64,000 nucleotides of DNA from an uncultured Dysosmobacter sp. (GCA_934565855.1 CAKTIO010000001.1:248001-312000); one strand, 5' to 3'. Shown: positions 23,872 to 33,286, counted from the stretch's first letter. The notes: a model not told the origin generated them from the letters alone. Numbers and translations are program-made.

Positions 23872-24876
23872 ATGGAATACACAAAATTAGGCAGAACCGA
23901 TATCAAGATCTCCAAGGTCTGCGTGGGCTGCATGAGCTTTGGCAAGGCAGGCACCATGCACGACTGGACGCTGGATGAAGCAGCCACCGGGGCTGTGGTA
24001 AAGCACGCCCTCGACCTGGGCATCAACTTCTTCGACACCGCCAACGGCTACTCTGCCGGAAGCAGTGAGGAATACCTGGGACGGGCGCTGAAAAAGAACG
24101 TCAGCCGGGATCAGGTTGTCATCGCCTCCAAGGTTTATTTCAACCCCGGCAGGCTGTCCCGCGAAGCCATTTTCCGGGAGATCGACGGCAGCCTGAAGCG
24201 GCTGGACACTGACTACCTTGATCTCTACATCATTCACCGTTTTGACTATGAGACACCCATTGAAGAAACGATGGAAGCCCTGAACGAGCTGGTGAAGGCA
24301 GGCAAGGTCCGGGCGCTGGGTGCTTCCGCCATGTATGGCTACCAGTTCCACAATATGCAGCTGTGCGCACGGGACCACGGCTGGGCGCGGTTTGAAGCTA
24401 TGGAGAACCACTATAACCTTCTCTACCGTGAGGACGAGCGGGAGCTGATTCCCATATGCCGCCAGATGGGTGTCAGTCTGATGCCCTACAGTCCTCTGGC
24501 GGCAGGGCACCTGACCCGCCCCACCTGGAACACGGACACGCTCCGCAGCCGAACAGACCGTGTGGCTATGGGAAAATATGACCGCACCGAGGAGCAGGAT
24601 ATGCAGATCGTCACCCGTGTCGCAGAGGTCGCGGAGAGGTACGGTGTGAAAATGCAGGAGATTGCACTGGCATGGCACTGGGCAAAGGGCGTCAGCTCAC
24701 CCATTGTCGGTGCGACCAAAGCGGGGTATCTGGACGATGCCGCCGCTGCCTTGACAGTAGGGCTGACAGATGAGGACCTCGCCTATCTGGAGGAGCCGTA
24801 TCTGCCCCACCGCATCGTCGGCGCCATCGACTGCAATCCGCCCCAGGGCGTCATGCTGCTGGACGAAAAAAAGTAA
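23872..24876 (+). CDS. Aldo/keto reductase
   Basis: 334 residues. TIM-barrel AKR motifs are visible: MEYTKLGRTDIKISKVCVG at the start, the catalytic Asp and Tyr in GINFFDTANGYSAGSSEEYL, a Lys in VIASKVYF, and His in LYIIHRFD. The coenzyme site SPIVGATKAGYLDDA is near the end. It follows the flavodoxin gene by 28 bases and is probably co-transcribed. It reduces aldehydes or ketones with NAD(P)H; the substrate is unknown. Confidence 0.93.
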   Translation: MEYTKLGRTDIKISKVCVGCMSFGKAGTMHDWTLDEAATGAVVKHALDLGINFFDTANGYSAGSSEEYLGRALKKNVSRDQVVIASKVYFNPGRLSREAIFREIDGSLKRLDTDYLDLYIIHRFDYETPIEETMEALNELVKAGKVRALGASAMYGYQFHNMQLCARDHGWARFEAMENHYNLLYREDERELIPICRQMGVSLMPYSPLAAGHLTRPTWNTDTLRSRTDRVAMGKYDRTEEQDMQIVTRVAEVAERYGVKMQEIALAWHWAKGVSSPIVGATKAGYLDDAAAALTVGLTDEDLAYLEEPYLPHRIVGAIDCNPPQGVMLLDEKK

Positions 24877-24894
24877 ATGCTTCAGAGACAGCAG

Positions 24895-24936
24895 GTGCCG
24901 CACGGAAGGTTTTCCGTGCGGCACTCGTTTCGTTTT
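24895..24936 (+). terminator. Terminator after the aldo/keto reductase gene
   Basis: GTGCCGCACGGAA, loop GGTT, TTCCGTGCGGCAC, then TCGTTTCGTTTTTT. A 13-bp stem with a T-rich tail on the plus strand. Confidence 0.85.
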
Positions 24937-24985
24937 TTATATTCATGAAGCGTTTCCTTATCCAACATTCGCCCTACAGCCCGGT

Positions 24986-26263
24986 CTAATTCAGTTCTGC
25001 CTGAAACAAGATTCGGTCGCCGTTCAGCTTTGCGGAAATGGTTCCCCGGTGTCCCTCCGCAATGCCGCGGGCAATGGAAAGTCCAATGCCAAAGCCGTTG
25101 GTCGTGCTGCGGGAGGGATCCGCCCGGTAAAACCGGTCAAACAGTCTTGCGGTGTCAATGGGCTGCGCGGTGTCGCAGCGGTTGGAGGTCTGCAAAACCA
25201 CACCTCTGCGGCTTTTTTGCAGGGAAAGGTCAATAGGAGTATCCGGCAGCGCATACTTGACTGCATTATCCAGCAGAATCGATACTAACTGCCGTACAGC
25301 GTATTCATCGCCCCGGTAGGTCAGCCCCGGTGCAATGGACAGCTCCAGCTCATGTCCCTTTTCCCGTGCAAAATCCCGGAAGGATTCCGCTGTTTCCGCC
25401 ACGGTGCCGCTGATTGGAAATTCTGCCATGTGCAGGGGAGATTCCTCCTCATCCATACGGGAAAGCGTCACCAGGGAGTTGACCAGTCCCGTCAGCTTCT
25501 CGGTCTGTGCCAGCGCCTTATCGATCCACTTCTGCCTGCCCACATCCATTTCCAGCACCTTCAAGCTGGTGGTAATAACGGTAATCGGAGTCTTCAGCTC
25601 GTGGCTTGCATCGGTGATGAACTGCTTTTGCTGCTGGGCGCTGCGCACCACCGGGTCAATGGCTTTGCGGGACAGCAGGACCACCAGAAGGAACACCAGA
25701 AGAATGCACGCCGCGTCGGCAGCCAGAGACCAGATAAGCACCAGCTTCAGAGAGCGGAACTTCTGATAACCGTCCAGAAAAATAGCAATGTTCCGGTCAC
25801 TGCCCGTATGGGCGGTAAAAAAACGGTACTGCCCATAGTACCCATAGCCTGTGCCGTTTGCCACTGCCGCCGCCAGATATTCTCCGGTGTCCTCCTCCGA
25901 AACCGCCGCGATCTTCCCCAAATCCGCCATTGTCAGGGTCCCATCGTCCTGATAGTGCAGGACAAAATAGCGGGTGGAATACGGCGTCTCCGCCGTAAAC
26001 GGTCCGCTGGGGCGTCCACCTGTCGGCGGTGCGGCAGAGGGTTTCTCCTCCGGCGGCGTCTGCCCGCCGCTGCTGGAGGTCGGAGCGCGGGACATCGTGG
26101 GGATGGTTCCCTCATTCTCATAGATCAGGGTCAGCGTATCCCGCAGGTCCGCATCCGTAGAGATAAAATTTGCGGTATTCAAAATCAGCGTTAACAGCAG
26201 CATGACCGCCGCGACAGAAAGCGTCGCAATGCGGATAAAGCGGTTTCGCAGCCGTTTGATCAT
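24986..26263 (-). CDS. Sensor histidine kinase
   Basis: 425 residues from the ATG at 26263, which overlaps the stop of the response regulator gene by 4 bases. Two membrane segments (about residues 8-30 and 178-200) flank an extracytoplasmic domain of about 145 residues with a Pro/Ser/Gly-rich insert. A HisKA domain with SHELKTPI (phospho-acceptor His) and a HATPase domain with N-box LDNAVKYA and G-box FGIGLSIARG follow. The response regulator is next to it, and the surface genes across the divergent promoter are the likely targets. Signal unknown. Confidence 0.95.
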   Translation of the reverse strand: MIKRLRNRFIRIATLSVAAVMLLLTLILNTANFISTDADLRDTLTLIYENEGTIPTMSRAPTSSSGGQTPPEEKPSAAPPTGGRPSGPFTAETPYSTRYFVLHYQDDGTLTMADLGKIAAVSEEDTGEYLAAAVANGTGYGYYGQYRFFTAHTGSDRNIAIFLDGYQKFRSLKLVLIWSLAADAACILLVFLLVVLLSRKAIDPVVRSAQQQKQFITDASHELKTPITVITTSLKVLEMDVGRQKWIDKALAQTEKLTGLVNSLVTLSRMDEEESPLHMAEFPISGTVAETAESFRDFAREKGHELELSIAPGLTYRGDEYAVRQLVSILLDNAVKYALPDTPIDLSLQKSRRGVVLQTSNRCDTAQPIDTARLFDRFYRADPSRSTTNGFGIGLSIARGIAEGHRGTISAKLNGDRILFQAELN

Positions 26264-26934
26264 GCTTCCTCCTCCAGCAGATAGCCCAAGCCCCGGTTGG
26301 CATGGATGGCAGCCGTGGAGCCAATGGTCTTCAGCTTCTTGCGCAGATTGGAGATATTCACCCAAACCACGTTGATCTCCGCCTCATTGTCCCAGCCCCA
26401 GACCTTTTCCATGATGCGTTCCGCAGAAAACACCTGCTTTGGCGAGCGCAGAAACAGCTCCATGATCTGAAATTCCCGTCCGCTGAGACGAAGGGACTTT
26501 TCGCCGCAGGTCAGGTCTCCGCTGCCCGGGTCCAGCGTCAGATCACCAAAGGTCAGCACCGTGGGCTGGTATGCCTCGCTCCGCCGCAACATCGCCCGCA
26601 CCCGGCTCAAAAGCTCATCCGGATCAAAGGGCTTCGGCAGATAATCATCCGCGCCGGAATTAAAGCCAATGATGCGGTCCTCCTTCTGTCCCTTGGCAGT
26701 CAGCATCATAATGGGCGTTTTGATCCCTTCGCTCCGCAGCCTTTCCAGCACCTGGATACCGTCCATCTTCGGCATCATCACATCTAAAATCACCGCATCA
26801 TACACGCCGGTCACGGCGTATTCATAGGCATCGAAGCCATTGTGTACGGCATCCACCGTGAAATGGTTTCGCTCAAAAAAGACGGTCAGCGCTTCCGCCA
26901 GATCCAGTTCATCCTCTGCAATCAGCAGCTTCAT
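26260..26934 (-). CDS. OmpR-family response regulator
   Basis: 224 residues. Receiver domain with acidic pocket EDE (residues 7-9), phospho-Asp in DAVILDVMMP (about 51), and the switch Lys in PKPFDP. The C-terminal winged helix (about 130-224) has LSGREFQIMELFL and VWVNISNLRKKL. It is followed by its kinase with a 4-base overlap. It lies in the same orientation as the VTC/DUF4956 pair, 70 bases downstream of it. The tandem 11-bp repeats at 28432-28491 are the natural candidate for its operator, because OmpR-type proteins bind tandem half-sites about one helical turn apart. Confidence 0.95.
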   Translation of the reverse strand: MKLLIAEDELDLAEALTVFFERNHFTVDAVHNGFDAYEYAVTGVYDAVILDVMMPKMDGIQVLERLRSEGIKTPIMMLTAKGQKEDRIIGFNSGADDYLPKPFDPDELLSRVRAMLRRSEAYQPTVLTFGDLTLDPGSGDLTCGEKSLRLSGREFQIMELFLRSPKQVFSAERIMEKVWGWDNEAEINVVWVNISNLRKKLKTIGSTAAIHANRGLGYLLEEEA

Positions 26935-27004
26935 TCATCCTCACCCACGTTATTCTATAGAATTGCCTGTAGTATAGCGGACTGCTCCGCGAAAAGCAAG
27001 TGCG

Positions 27005-27667
27005 TCAGAGCGCATCCCTTGCCGCTATCCGTCCACAGACGATATTCAAATTTCCATTGCGGCAGCGCAGCGCATCCAAAAATGCCTTGGGTACCATCTC
27101 CTGCGGAAGCACGATGCGGTAGTCCAGCTCATACAGCGTTCCCATATTAGTGGTTTTGACCTGGGTTAAGGCATATTTTTTAGTATACTGCTTCAACAGA
27201 TCATCAAACAAGCCGTCATAGTCCAGATTTTCCGGAATGGTGATCTTCAGCATCCGCTCCGTAGAGGTCTGCTGCCCGAAATTCAGCATTGTCAGCACCA
27301 GCAGCATGGCAGAGATCAGCACAAATGCAAGCACTGCCAATCCCACGCAGCCCATACCTGTGGCAAGCCCCAGCGCCATTGCCAGAAACAACGCGCCGAT
27401 CTCCCGCGCCGTTCCGGGAGCGGACCGGAAGCGCACCAATCCAAAGGCACCTGCCACAGCCACCCCGGCGCCCAGATTTCCATTGACCAGCATGATGACC
27501 AGCTGCACCACGGCAGGTAAAACCGCCAGTGTCACAGCAAAGCTGGGCGTAGAACGGGTGCGGTACATGCTCACAAGGGCAACGCCGATACCCAAAATCA
27601 ACGATACTACAGTACAGATCAAAAAAGCAGACAGAGTCAGCTCCGTCCCAATCACAGAATTAAGCAC
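27005..27667 (-). CDS. DUF4956 membrane protein
   Basis: 220 residues from a GTG at 27667 that overlaps the preceding VTC gene by 8 bases. The N-terminal half has four membrane segments with the conserved ALVSMYRTRSTPSFAVTLAV and AGAFGLVRFRSAPGTAREIG stretches (given here separately), followed by a cytoplasmic C-terminal domain. DUF4956 proteins are almost always next to VTC-domain proteins in bacteria; the pair is thought to link polyphosphate or surface polymer metabolism to the membrane, but the role is not established. Confidence 0.88.
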   Translation of the reverse strand: MLNSVIGTELTLSAFLICTVVSLILGIGVALVSMYRTRSTPSFAVTLAVLPAVVQLVIMLVNGNLGAGVAVAGAFGLVRFRSAPGTAREIGALFLAMALGLATGMGCVGLAVLAFVLISAMLLVLTMLNFGQQTSTERMLKITIPENLDYDGLFDDLLKQYTKKYALTQVKTTNMGTLYELDYRIVLPQEMVPKAFLDALRCRNGNLNIVCGRIAARDAL

Positions 27668-28397
27668 AGTTTTGTTCCTCCATTTTCATTCGTTTGGTAT
27701 TGCCCGGCAGAATAAACCTCCGGTAACAGGTCCCATATTTGGAAAAGGACGCAGGCGCCGCCTTCACCTCGGACAGCAGATGACTGAGCCACAGGGGACA
27801 GACGCCGGGAAGCTTGACCTCCATCAGCACATTACCGGGCGGAAGCAGCGGCGCGCCGTGGTCACCCAGCCGGAGATCCAGTTCTGTTTTCCTCCACCGC
27901 AATCCGGTATCGAAGGTAATGCGCAGCTCCGGGTCCTCCTTCCCAGCGAATGCCAGACGGTCATAGCCGATGAACACCCTTGGTTCCGTCCGGTAAAAGG
28001 ACTGCGCCCAAAGGATCTCCCTGCCGATTTGTCCGAAGCGCCCCTCTGGAAGCGCTCCCTGCAAAAAGGGCTCCACCAGGTCGGCGTCCGTTGTAATACG
28101 TCGCTTGTAGACCACACCGTCAAATTTCTTTTTCAATTCTACAAACACCTGCCCATTCTTTTCTGGAACGCCGTAGCTGCGCACACGCAGCTTTTCCTTA
28201 TACACAGGCTTTTCCAGCGAGGTGCGGATCAGCCGCCAGTCCTCCGTATCATAATAAATGTTGCAGATGGTGTATGCGCCGTATTGGTCCTGCCGCAGAT
28301 AGAGCTGCATCCTCTCCAGCAGGAATTGCTGCTGGGCTATGGTCAGCATATACTTCTTTTCATAACGTTCAAAGCAGTTCTGGATCTTATCAGCCAT
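27660..28397 (-). CDS. VTC-domain (polyphosphate polymerase-like) protein
   Basis: 245 residues, the size of a bare VTC catalytic domain. Basic residues line the expected tunnel: FERYEKKYMLTIAQ, IYYDTEDWRLIRTSLEKPVY, KEKLRVRSYG, VFVELKKKFDGVVYKRR, then EVKLPG near the end. In yeast Vtc4 this fold makes polyphosphate from ATP. The bacterial homologues have not been generally shown to do so. First gene of the minus-strand operon VTC-DUF4956-RR-HK; divergent from the beta-helix lipoprotein. Confidence 0.88.
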   Translation of the reverse strand: MADKIQNCFERYEKKYMLTIAQQQFLLERMQLYLRQDQYGAYTICNIYYDTEDWRLIRTSLEKPVYKEKLRVRSYGVPEKNGQVFVELKKKFDGVVYKRRITTDADLVEPFLQGALPEGRFGQIGREILWAQSFYRTEPRVFIGYDRLAFAGKEDPELRITFDTGLRWRKTELDLRLGDHGAPLLPPGNVLMEVKLPGVCPLWLSHLLSEVKAAPASFSKYGTCYRRFILPGNTKRMKMEEQNCA

Positions 28398-28431
28398 GCT
28401 ACTACCTCCTTGATGGAATCAGCATACAGAT

Positions 28432-28491
28432 GCAGCCTAAAGAAAACCTAAAGAAAATTTTGAAGAATTCTTTAGGTTCCCTTTAGGCTGC
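28432..28491. promoter_or_regulatory. Symmetric block of 11-bp tandem repeats between divergent surface operons
   Basis: The left arm has two exact CCTAAAGAAAA units in tandem (11-bp period). The right arm has two CCTAAAG units in the opposite orientation with the same period. Together they form a 24-bp inverted repeat (two mismatches) around a 12-base centre, placed midway between the start of the VTC operon (28397) and the lipoprotein gene (28583). It is best read as a double operator for the adjacent OmpR-type regulator. Confidence 0.65.
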
Positions 28492-28582
28492 GGTTTTATG
28501 ATAAGCGCATCACAAGGAACCGCAGCGGCGGCAGCCGGAGGCTCCCCATGAATATACAAGCACCATAAGGAGGCTATTTCAT

Positions 28583-30370
28583 ATGAAAGCAAAAAAGTGG
28601 ACATCCCTTTTGTGCGCGGCGGCACTGACGCTATCCCTCACCGCCTGCGGCACACAGGCATCCGGCACGGCGGACGGGGACACCTTGACCGGACAGGTCT
28701 CCGCCATTGATGGCAGCGAGATCACCCTACTGCTGGGAACCCTGACAGAGAACATCGCATCCGCTGCGCCGGATGGCGGCAGCCAGCCCGGCACACCACC
28801 GGAAAAGCCGGACAGCGGCACAGCAAATAACAGCAGCGGACAAACCCCGCCGGAGAAGCCGGATGATACAGATACTTCCGGTGGGAACGCACCCAGCGGA
28901 AAGCCGGATGGCTCCGCACCCTCCGGAAACGCGCCGGACGCTCCCCCGGACGGACAGGTGCCCGCACAGCCGGGCAGCACCTTCACAGCGGGAACGGAAT
29001 CCGTGACGCTGGATCTTTCCGATGCGGAGATCACAGAAAACGGAGAAAGCGCCGCGCTGGAGGACATTGCAATGGGCGATGTACTGTCTGTTCAGATAGA
29101 CGAAAATGACACCGCCGTTTCCGCTGATATCGTAGATCTGGACGGCGGTCCCGGCGGCTTTGGCGGCAGCAGCGAAGTGACGCAGGGCAGCAGCGCCAAC
29201 ACCATTACCGAGGACGGAGCTTACTCCGATATCTCTTATTTCTCCACCGGTGACGATGAAAATGCCCTGCGTATCGATGGAACCACCGTTACACTGGACG
29301 GGATCACGGTGGAGAAAAGCGCCGGGGCAACCTCTAACACGGAAAATGGCGATTTCTACGGCGTCAACGCCGCCCTGCTTGCCACCAACGGAGCCACTGT
29401 GAACATTCAGAACGCCGCCGTCACCTCTTCCGCCCAGAACGGCAATGGCGTGTTCAGCTACGGCAGCAGCACCACTGTCAACATCTCTGACTCCACCATC
29501 ACCACCACAGCGGACAACTCCGGCGGCATTCAGACCACTGGCGGCGGCACCACCAACGCTCAGAACCTGACCGTGGAGACCTCCGGCAATTCCTCTGCCG
29601 CCATCCGCTCTGACCGAGGCGGCGGGACTGTCAATGTAAACGGCGGCACCTACACCTCCAATGGCTATAACTCCCCTGCCGTTTACTCCACGGCAGATAT
29701 CACGGTAAAAAACGCCGAGCTGACTGCTAACCACTCTGAAGCTCTGGTCATTGAGGGAGAAAATTCCATTGCTCTGGAAAACTGCACCGTATCCGGCAGC
29801 ATGAGTGATACCCAGGGCGCCAGCTCCGACGAAAACGTCCACAATGTGATGATCTACCAGTCCATGAGCGGCGACGCGGATATCGGCACCTCCACCTTTT
29901 CCATGACTGGCGGCAGCCTGACGGCGAAAAACGGCGACATGTTCTATGTGACCAATACCCACTGCGTCCTGACCCTCTCCGGCGTGACCCTCAAAAATGA
30001 GGATGCGAACGGGGCTTTGCTGCGGGTGGTGGGCAACTCCGCCAGCCACGGCTGGGGTACCGCCGGAAGCAACGGCGCTCAGGTGGACTTCACTGCTGAT
30101 GCCCAAGCCTTAGAGGGCAATATCATCGTAGACACCATCTCTAACCTGAATATGACCCTTACCAACGGCAGCAGCTTCACCGGAACGGTAAGTATCGTTG
30201 ACAACGCTCAGGGCGGCACCGCCGTATCTGACAACGCGGTCATTACCATCGAAAGCGGCTGCGTCTGGACCCTCACCGGGGACTGCACTGTGACCAGCCT
30301 GGTAAACAACGGCACCATCCACTTCAACGGCTATACCATCACCCTTGCCGATGGCACCGTACTGCGGTAA
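28583..30370 (+). CDS. Large surface lipoprotein with parallel beta-helix repeats
   Basis: 595 residues. Lipoprotein signal peptide (MKAKKWTSLLCAAALTLSLTAC), a Pro/Gly/Asp-rich linker (about 55-135, PPEKPD repeats), a short DUF5666-like beta segment (LEDIAMGDVLSVQIDEN), and then about 400 residues of Asn/Thr/Gly-rich short repeats (VNISDSTITTTADN, VNVNGGTYTSNG, LENCTVSGS) as in right-handed beta-helix adhesins. No enzymatic motif. It is divergent from the VTC operon and followed by the SLH-anchored protein. Probably an exposed fibre or adhesin. Confidence 0.85.
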   Translation: MKAKKWTSLLCAAALTLSLTACGTQASGTADGDTLTGQVSAIDGSEITLLLGTLTENIASAAPDGGSQPGTPPEKPDSGTANNSSGQTPPEKPDDTDTSGGNAPSGKPDGSAPSGNAPDAPPDGQVPAQPGSTFTAGTESVTLDLSDAEITENGESAALEDIAMGDVLSVQIDENDTAVSADIVDLDGGPGGFGGSSEVTQGSSANTITEDGAYSDISYFSTGDDENALRIDGTTVTLDGITVEKSAGATSNTENGDFYGVNAALLATNGATVNIQNAAVTSSAQNGNGVFSYGSSTTVNISDSTITTTADNSGGIQTTGGGTTNAQNLTVETSGNSSAAIRSDRGGGTVNVNGGTYTSNGYNSPAVYSTADITVKNAELTANHSEALVIEGENSIALENCTVSGSMSDTQGASSDENVHNVMIYQSMSGDADIGTSTFSMTGGSLTAKNGDMFYVTNTHCVLTLSGVTLKNEDANGALLRVVGNSASHGWGTAGSNGAQVDFTADAQALEGNIIVDTISNLNMTLTNGSSFTGTVSIVDNAQGGTAVSDNAVITIESGCVWTLTGDCTVTSLVNNGTIHFNGYTITLADGTVLR

Positions 30371-30410
30371 GACGTGCAAAGCAAATACAACTGCGAAAGG
30401 ATGAACAACT

Positions 30411-32462
30411 ATGAACAAACGGATCCCAATGAAGCTTTTGTCCGGAGCCGCAGCGGCTGCGCTGGCGCTGTCCCTGCTGCCTACGGTCACAGAAGCCGCC
30501 AGTGAATACACTGCGAAGGGCGCTACGGAATTCACCTTCTCCAACAGCGGCATCACTGCGGAGGATGGCAGCTACACCGGCTACAAAATCAGCGGCACAG
30601 ACCTGACCATTCAGGAAAGCGGCACCTATTTGATCTCCGGCAGCTGCGCAGACGGTTCCATCAAAATCAAAAAAGGCACCACAGGTGTCACGCTGGTACT
30701 GGACGGTCTGACATTGACCAGTGCAGATACCGCTCCCATCTCCTGCAATAAGTCCACGGAGGTCACTATTGTTGCTGCCAGCGGCACGGAAAACACCCTG
30801 ACGGACAGCGAGAAAAACAACGATGGGACCTATACGGACAACGAGAATGCAGAAAACGCTGTCATCAAGTGCAAGGATGGAGCTGACGTTACCATCTGCG
30901 GCTCCGGCACACTGAATATTGTCGCCAACGGCAAAAACGGCATCAAATCCGGTGCTAATACCGATGAAGACGGAGACGACTCTCTGACCATCCGGAATGT
31001 GGAGCTGAACATCTCCGCCCCAGTCAACGATGCCATCAATGCTGAACAGCAGCTGGATATTGAAAGCGGCACTCTCACCATCTCCGCCGGAGACGACGCT
31101 GTTCACAGTGACCTGGCACTGAACATCGGCGCTGACGGCACCAGCGGTCCCACCATCACCATTACGGACTGCTATGAAGGACTCGAAGCAGCCACGCTGA
31201 ACATTTACTCCGGCAATATCAGCATCACCGCGTCAGACGACTGCCTGAACGCCGCCAACTCCAACCTGACCAATTACAACTTCTCCATGAGCATCTCTGG
31301 CGGCACCATCTATGCTTACTCCTCCACTGGAGATGGCTTTGACTCCAACGGCGACCTGACCATTTCCGGCGGCACGGTGACAGTCTGGACCGCCAACACC
31401 GCCGACAACCAGCCCCTGGACGCCGATGGCACCCTGACGGTCTCCGGCGGCACAGTGCTGGCGGCAGGCGGCAGCAGCGGCATGGGTGTACGGATCAGCG
31501 CCGCACAGCCTTATGTGACCTTTGGCTCCTCGAATGGCATGGGCGGCGGTCAGCCCGGCAGCAGCCGCAGCAGCTCCGCGCTCGTTTCCAAAGGCGGCAG
31601 CTTCACCCTGAAGGACAGCTCCGGCAGCACGGTCTACGGCGGTACCGCTGTTTGCAATACCAGCTATATCTTCTTTTCCTCCCCGAAGCTGACCTCCGGC
31701 AGCAGCTATACCCTATACGCAGGCAGCACCAGCGCCACCACTGCATCCGCTCAAACCGGCACATCATCCTCCGGCGGGATGAGCGGCAGTCCGCAGCCGG
31801 GTAATGGCGGTAGTCAGCCGCCTGCGGCTCCCGGAGCCAGCGGCAGCCAGCAGCCTCCTGCCGCACCTGACGGCAGCAGCGGTCAGCCCTCCGGCGGCGC
31901 GCCTGCCCAAAGCAGCAGCTTCAATGATGTGTCCACCAACGACTGGTTTTACGAAGCCTCTCGCTATGTACTTCAAAATGGTCTGATGAACGGCACCAGT
32001 GCCAACACCTTCTCTCCCTATGCCACCATCACCCGGGGAATGTTGGTCACGATCCTCTACCGGCTGGACGGAGAGCCTGCCGTTACCGGCTCCTGTCCCT
32101 TCTCGGATGTCCCGTCAGGTAGCTACTGTGAGCAGGCCGCCATCTGGGCAGCAAGCAACCAGATCGTCAGCGGCTACGGCAATGGGTGCTTCGGTCCCAG
32201 CAACGCCGTTACCCGGGAACAGCTGGCGGTGATCCTGTACCGTTACGCGCAGTACAAGGGCTATGACCTGTCCTCCTCCGCAGAGCTGACCGGCTATGCG
32301 GACCAGGCAAGCATCGGAAGCTTTGCGCGCCCTGCCATGAGCTGGGCGAATGCCAGCGGTCTTATCAACGGAAACAGCAGCGGAATGCTGCTGCCCAAGG
32401 GAACGGCTACCCGCGCCCAGACTGCCACGATCCTCATGCGGTTCTGTGAAGGGGTCGCCTAA
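30411..32462 (+). CDS. SLH-anchored protein with DUF4353-like carbohydrate-binding repeats
   Basis: 683 residues. A signal peptide (about 1-29) precedes a large beta-rich region (30-410) with DUF4353-like repeats (carbohydrate-binding domain): LDGLTLTSADTAPI, IKCKDGADVTICGSGTLNIV, DAINAEQQLDIESG, GDDAVHSDLALNI, STGDGFDSNGDLTISGGTV. A Gly/Ser/Pro linker follows, then three SLH repeats (about 500-683: FNDVSTNDWFYEASRYVLQN, FSDVPSGSYCEQAAIWAASN, YADQASIGSFARPAMSWANA). It starts 40 bases after the lipoprotein gene, in the same operon. DUF4353 proteins commonly occur with VTC and DUF4956 proteins, which supports one functional locus. Confidence 0.88.
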   Translation: MNKRIPMKLLSGAAAAALALSLLPTVTEAASEYTAKGATEFTFSNSGITAEDGSYTGYKISGTDLTIQESGTYLISGSCADGSIKIKKGTTGVTLVLDGLTLTSADTAPISCNKSTEVTIVAASGTENTLTDSEKNNDGTYTDNENAENAVIKCKDGADVTICGSGTLNIVANGKNGIKSGANTDEDGDDSLTIRNVELNISAPVNDAINAEQQLDIESGTLTISAGDDAVHSDLALNIGADGTSGPTITITDCYEGLEAATLNIYSGNISITASDDCLNAANSNLTNYNFSMSISGGTIYAYSSTGDGFDSNGDLTISGGTVTVWTANTADNQPLDADGTLTVSGGTVLAAGGSSGMGVRISAAQPYVTFGSSNGMGGGQPGSSRSSSALVSKGGSFTLKDSSGSTVYGGTAVCNTSYIFFSSPKLTSGSSYTLYAGSTSATTASAQTGTSSSGGMSGSPQPGNGGSQPPAAPGASGSQQPPAAPDGSSGQPSGGAPAQSSSFNDVSTNDWFYEASRYVLQNGLMNGTSANTFSPYATITRGMLVTILYRLDGEPAVTGSCPFSDVPSGSYCEQAAIWAASNQIVSGYGNGCFGPSNAVTREQLAVILYRYAQYKGYDLSSSAELTGYADQASIGSFARPAMSWANASGLINGNSSGMLLPKGTATRAQTATILMRFCEGVA

Positions 32463-32493
32463 TACGGTTTCTCATTTCCACCTTCTTTTCCCT

Positions 32494-32529
32494 CCGGGAG
32501 ATGCTTTTCAGGGCATCTCCCGGTTTTTT
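32494..32529 (+). terminator. Terminator of the surface protein operon
   Basis: CCGGGAGATGC, loop TTTTCAGG, GCATCTCCCGG, followed by six Ts. A strong intrinsic terminator after the SLH gene. Confidence 0.9.
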
Positions 32530-32627
32530 CATCCTGCATTTTCTGAATTTTCCCTTGATTAAGTCTGTTTTTCTTGAATTTTTGAATCAGCTATGCCAAA
32601 ATAGACAAGAATGAAGGAGGTCATCTC

Positions 32628-33080
32628 ATGCGAATTTCCACCAAGGGGAGATATGCCCTGCATCTTATGATCGATCTGGCTGAACACAACGACGGTTCTC
32701 TGATCTCGCTGCGGGACATCGCCGCCCGTCAGGATATCTCCGTAAAATATCTGGAGCAGATCGTTGCCCTTTTAAGCAAGCCCGGCTTTCTGAAAAGCGG
32801 ACGCGGTCCACAGGGCGGCTACCGTCTGGCAAGAAAACCCGAGGAATACACCATCGGCTCCATCCTGCGCCTGACCGAGGGAAACCTTGCCCCGGTCTCC
32901 TGCCTGGAGGATCAGGAAAACCACTGTGATTACCGGACGGAATGCGCCACGCTGGATTTCTGGTCCGGTCTGTATCAGGTCATCAACCAGTATATTGACC
33001 GTTTTACCCTGGCGGATCTGGTAAAAAACGAGCAGAAGCACGCTTCCTCTGCCGCTGTGGAGAAGGGTCAGCACTCCTGA
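32628..33080 (+). CDS. iscR: Rrf2-family regulator (IscR-like)
   Basis: 150 residues. Winged helix at the N-terminus (MRISTKGRYALHLMIDLAEH, then ISLRDIAARQDISVKYLEQI and GPQGGYRLA). The C-terminal part has three cysteines (SCLEDQENHCDYRTEC), the arrangement with which IscR-type proteins bind a [2Fe-2S] cluster. It is followed by cysteine desulfurase and scaffold genes, so it likely represses them according to Fe-S supply. The start follows AAGGAGG. The name iscR is by analogy; CymR-type function cannot be excluded. Confidence 0.85.
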   Translation: MRISTKGRYALHLMIDLAEHNDGSLISLRDIAARQDISVKYLEQIVALLSKPGFLKSGRGPQGGYRLARKPEEYTIGSILRLTEGNLAPVSCLEDQENHCDYRTECATLDFWSGLYQVINQYIDRFTLADLVKNEQKHASSAAVEKGQHS

Positions 33081-33215
33081 TCTCTTCTTTTGGCAGTTAG
33101 TTTTAGCAAACCTCCTTTTTCCGTTTTCTTGCACAATTAAACGGTTATTCTCCGAAAAATCCGTCGTTCTTTTCAACATTTGTGTAAATTTACAGTTTTT
33201 TATTTCTTTCCTCTC

Positions 33216-33244
33216 TTGACAGACAGGCTTTGTGGTGTTATACA
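33216..33244 (+). promoter_or_regulatory. Sigma-A promoter of the nifS-nifU-mnmA unit
   Basis: TTGACA (33216-33221), 17 bases, TATACA (33239-33244), 43 bases upstream of the nifS start. The AT-rich stretch just after it (ATAAATCATAGTAATCAGAT) could be the Rrf2 regulator site. Confidence 0.7.
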
Positions 33245-33286
33245 TAAATCATAGTAATCAGATATGAAATGAAGGAGTTCAGAGTC

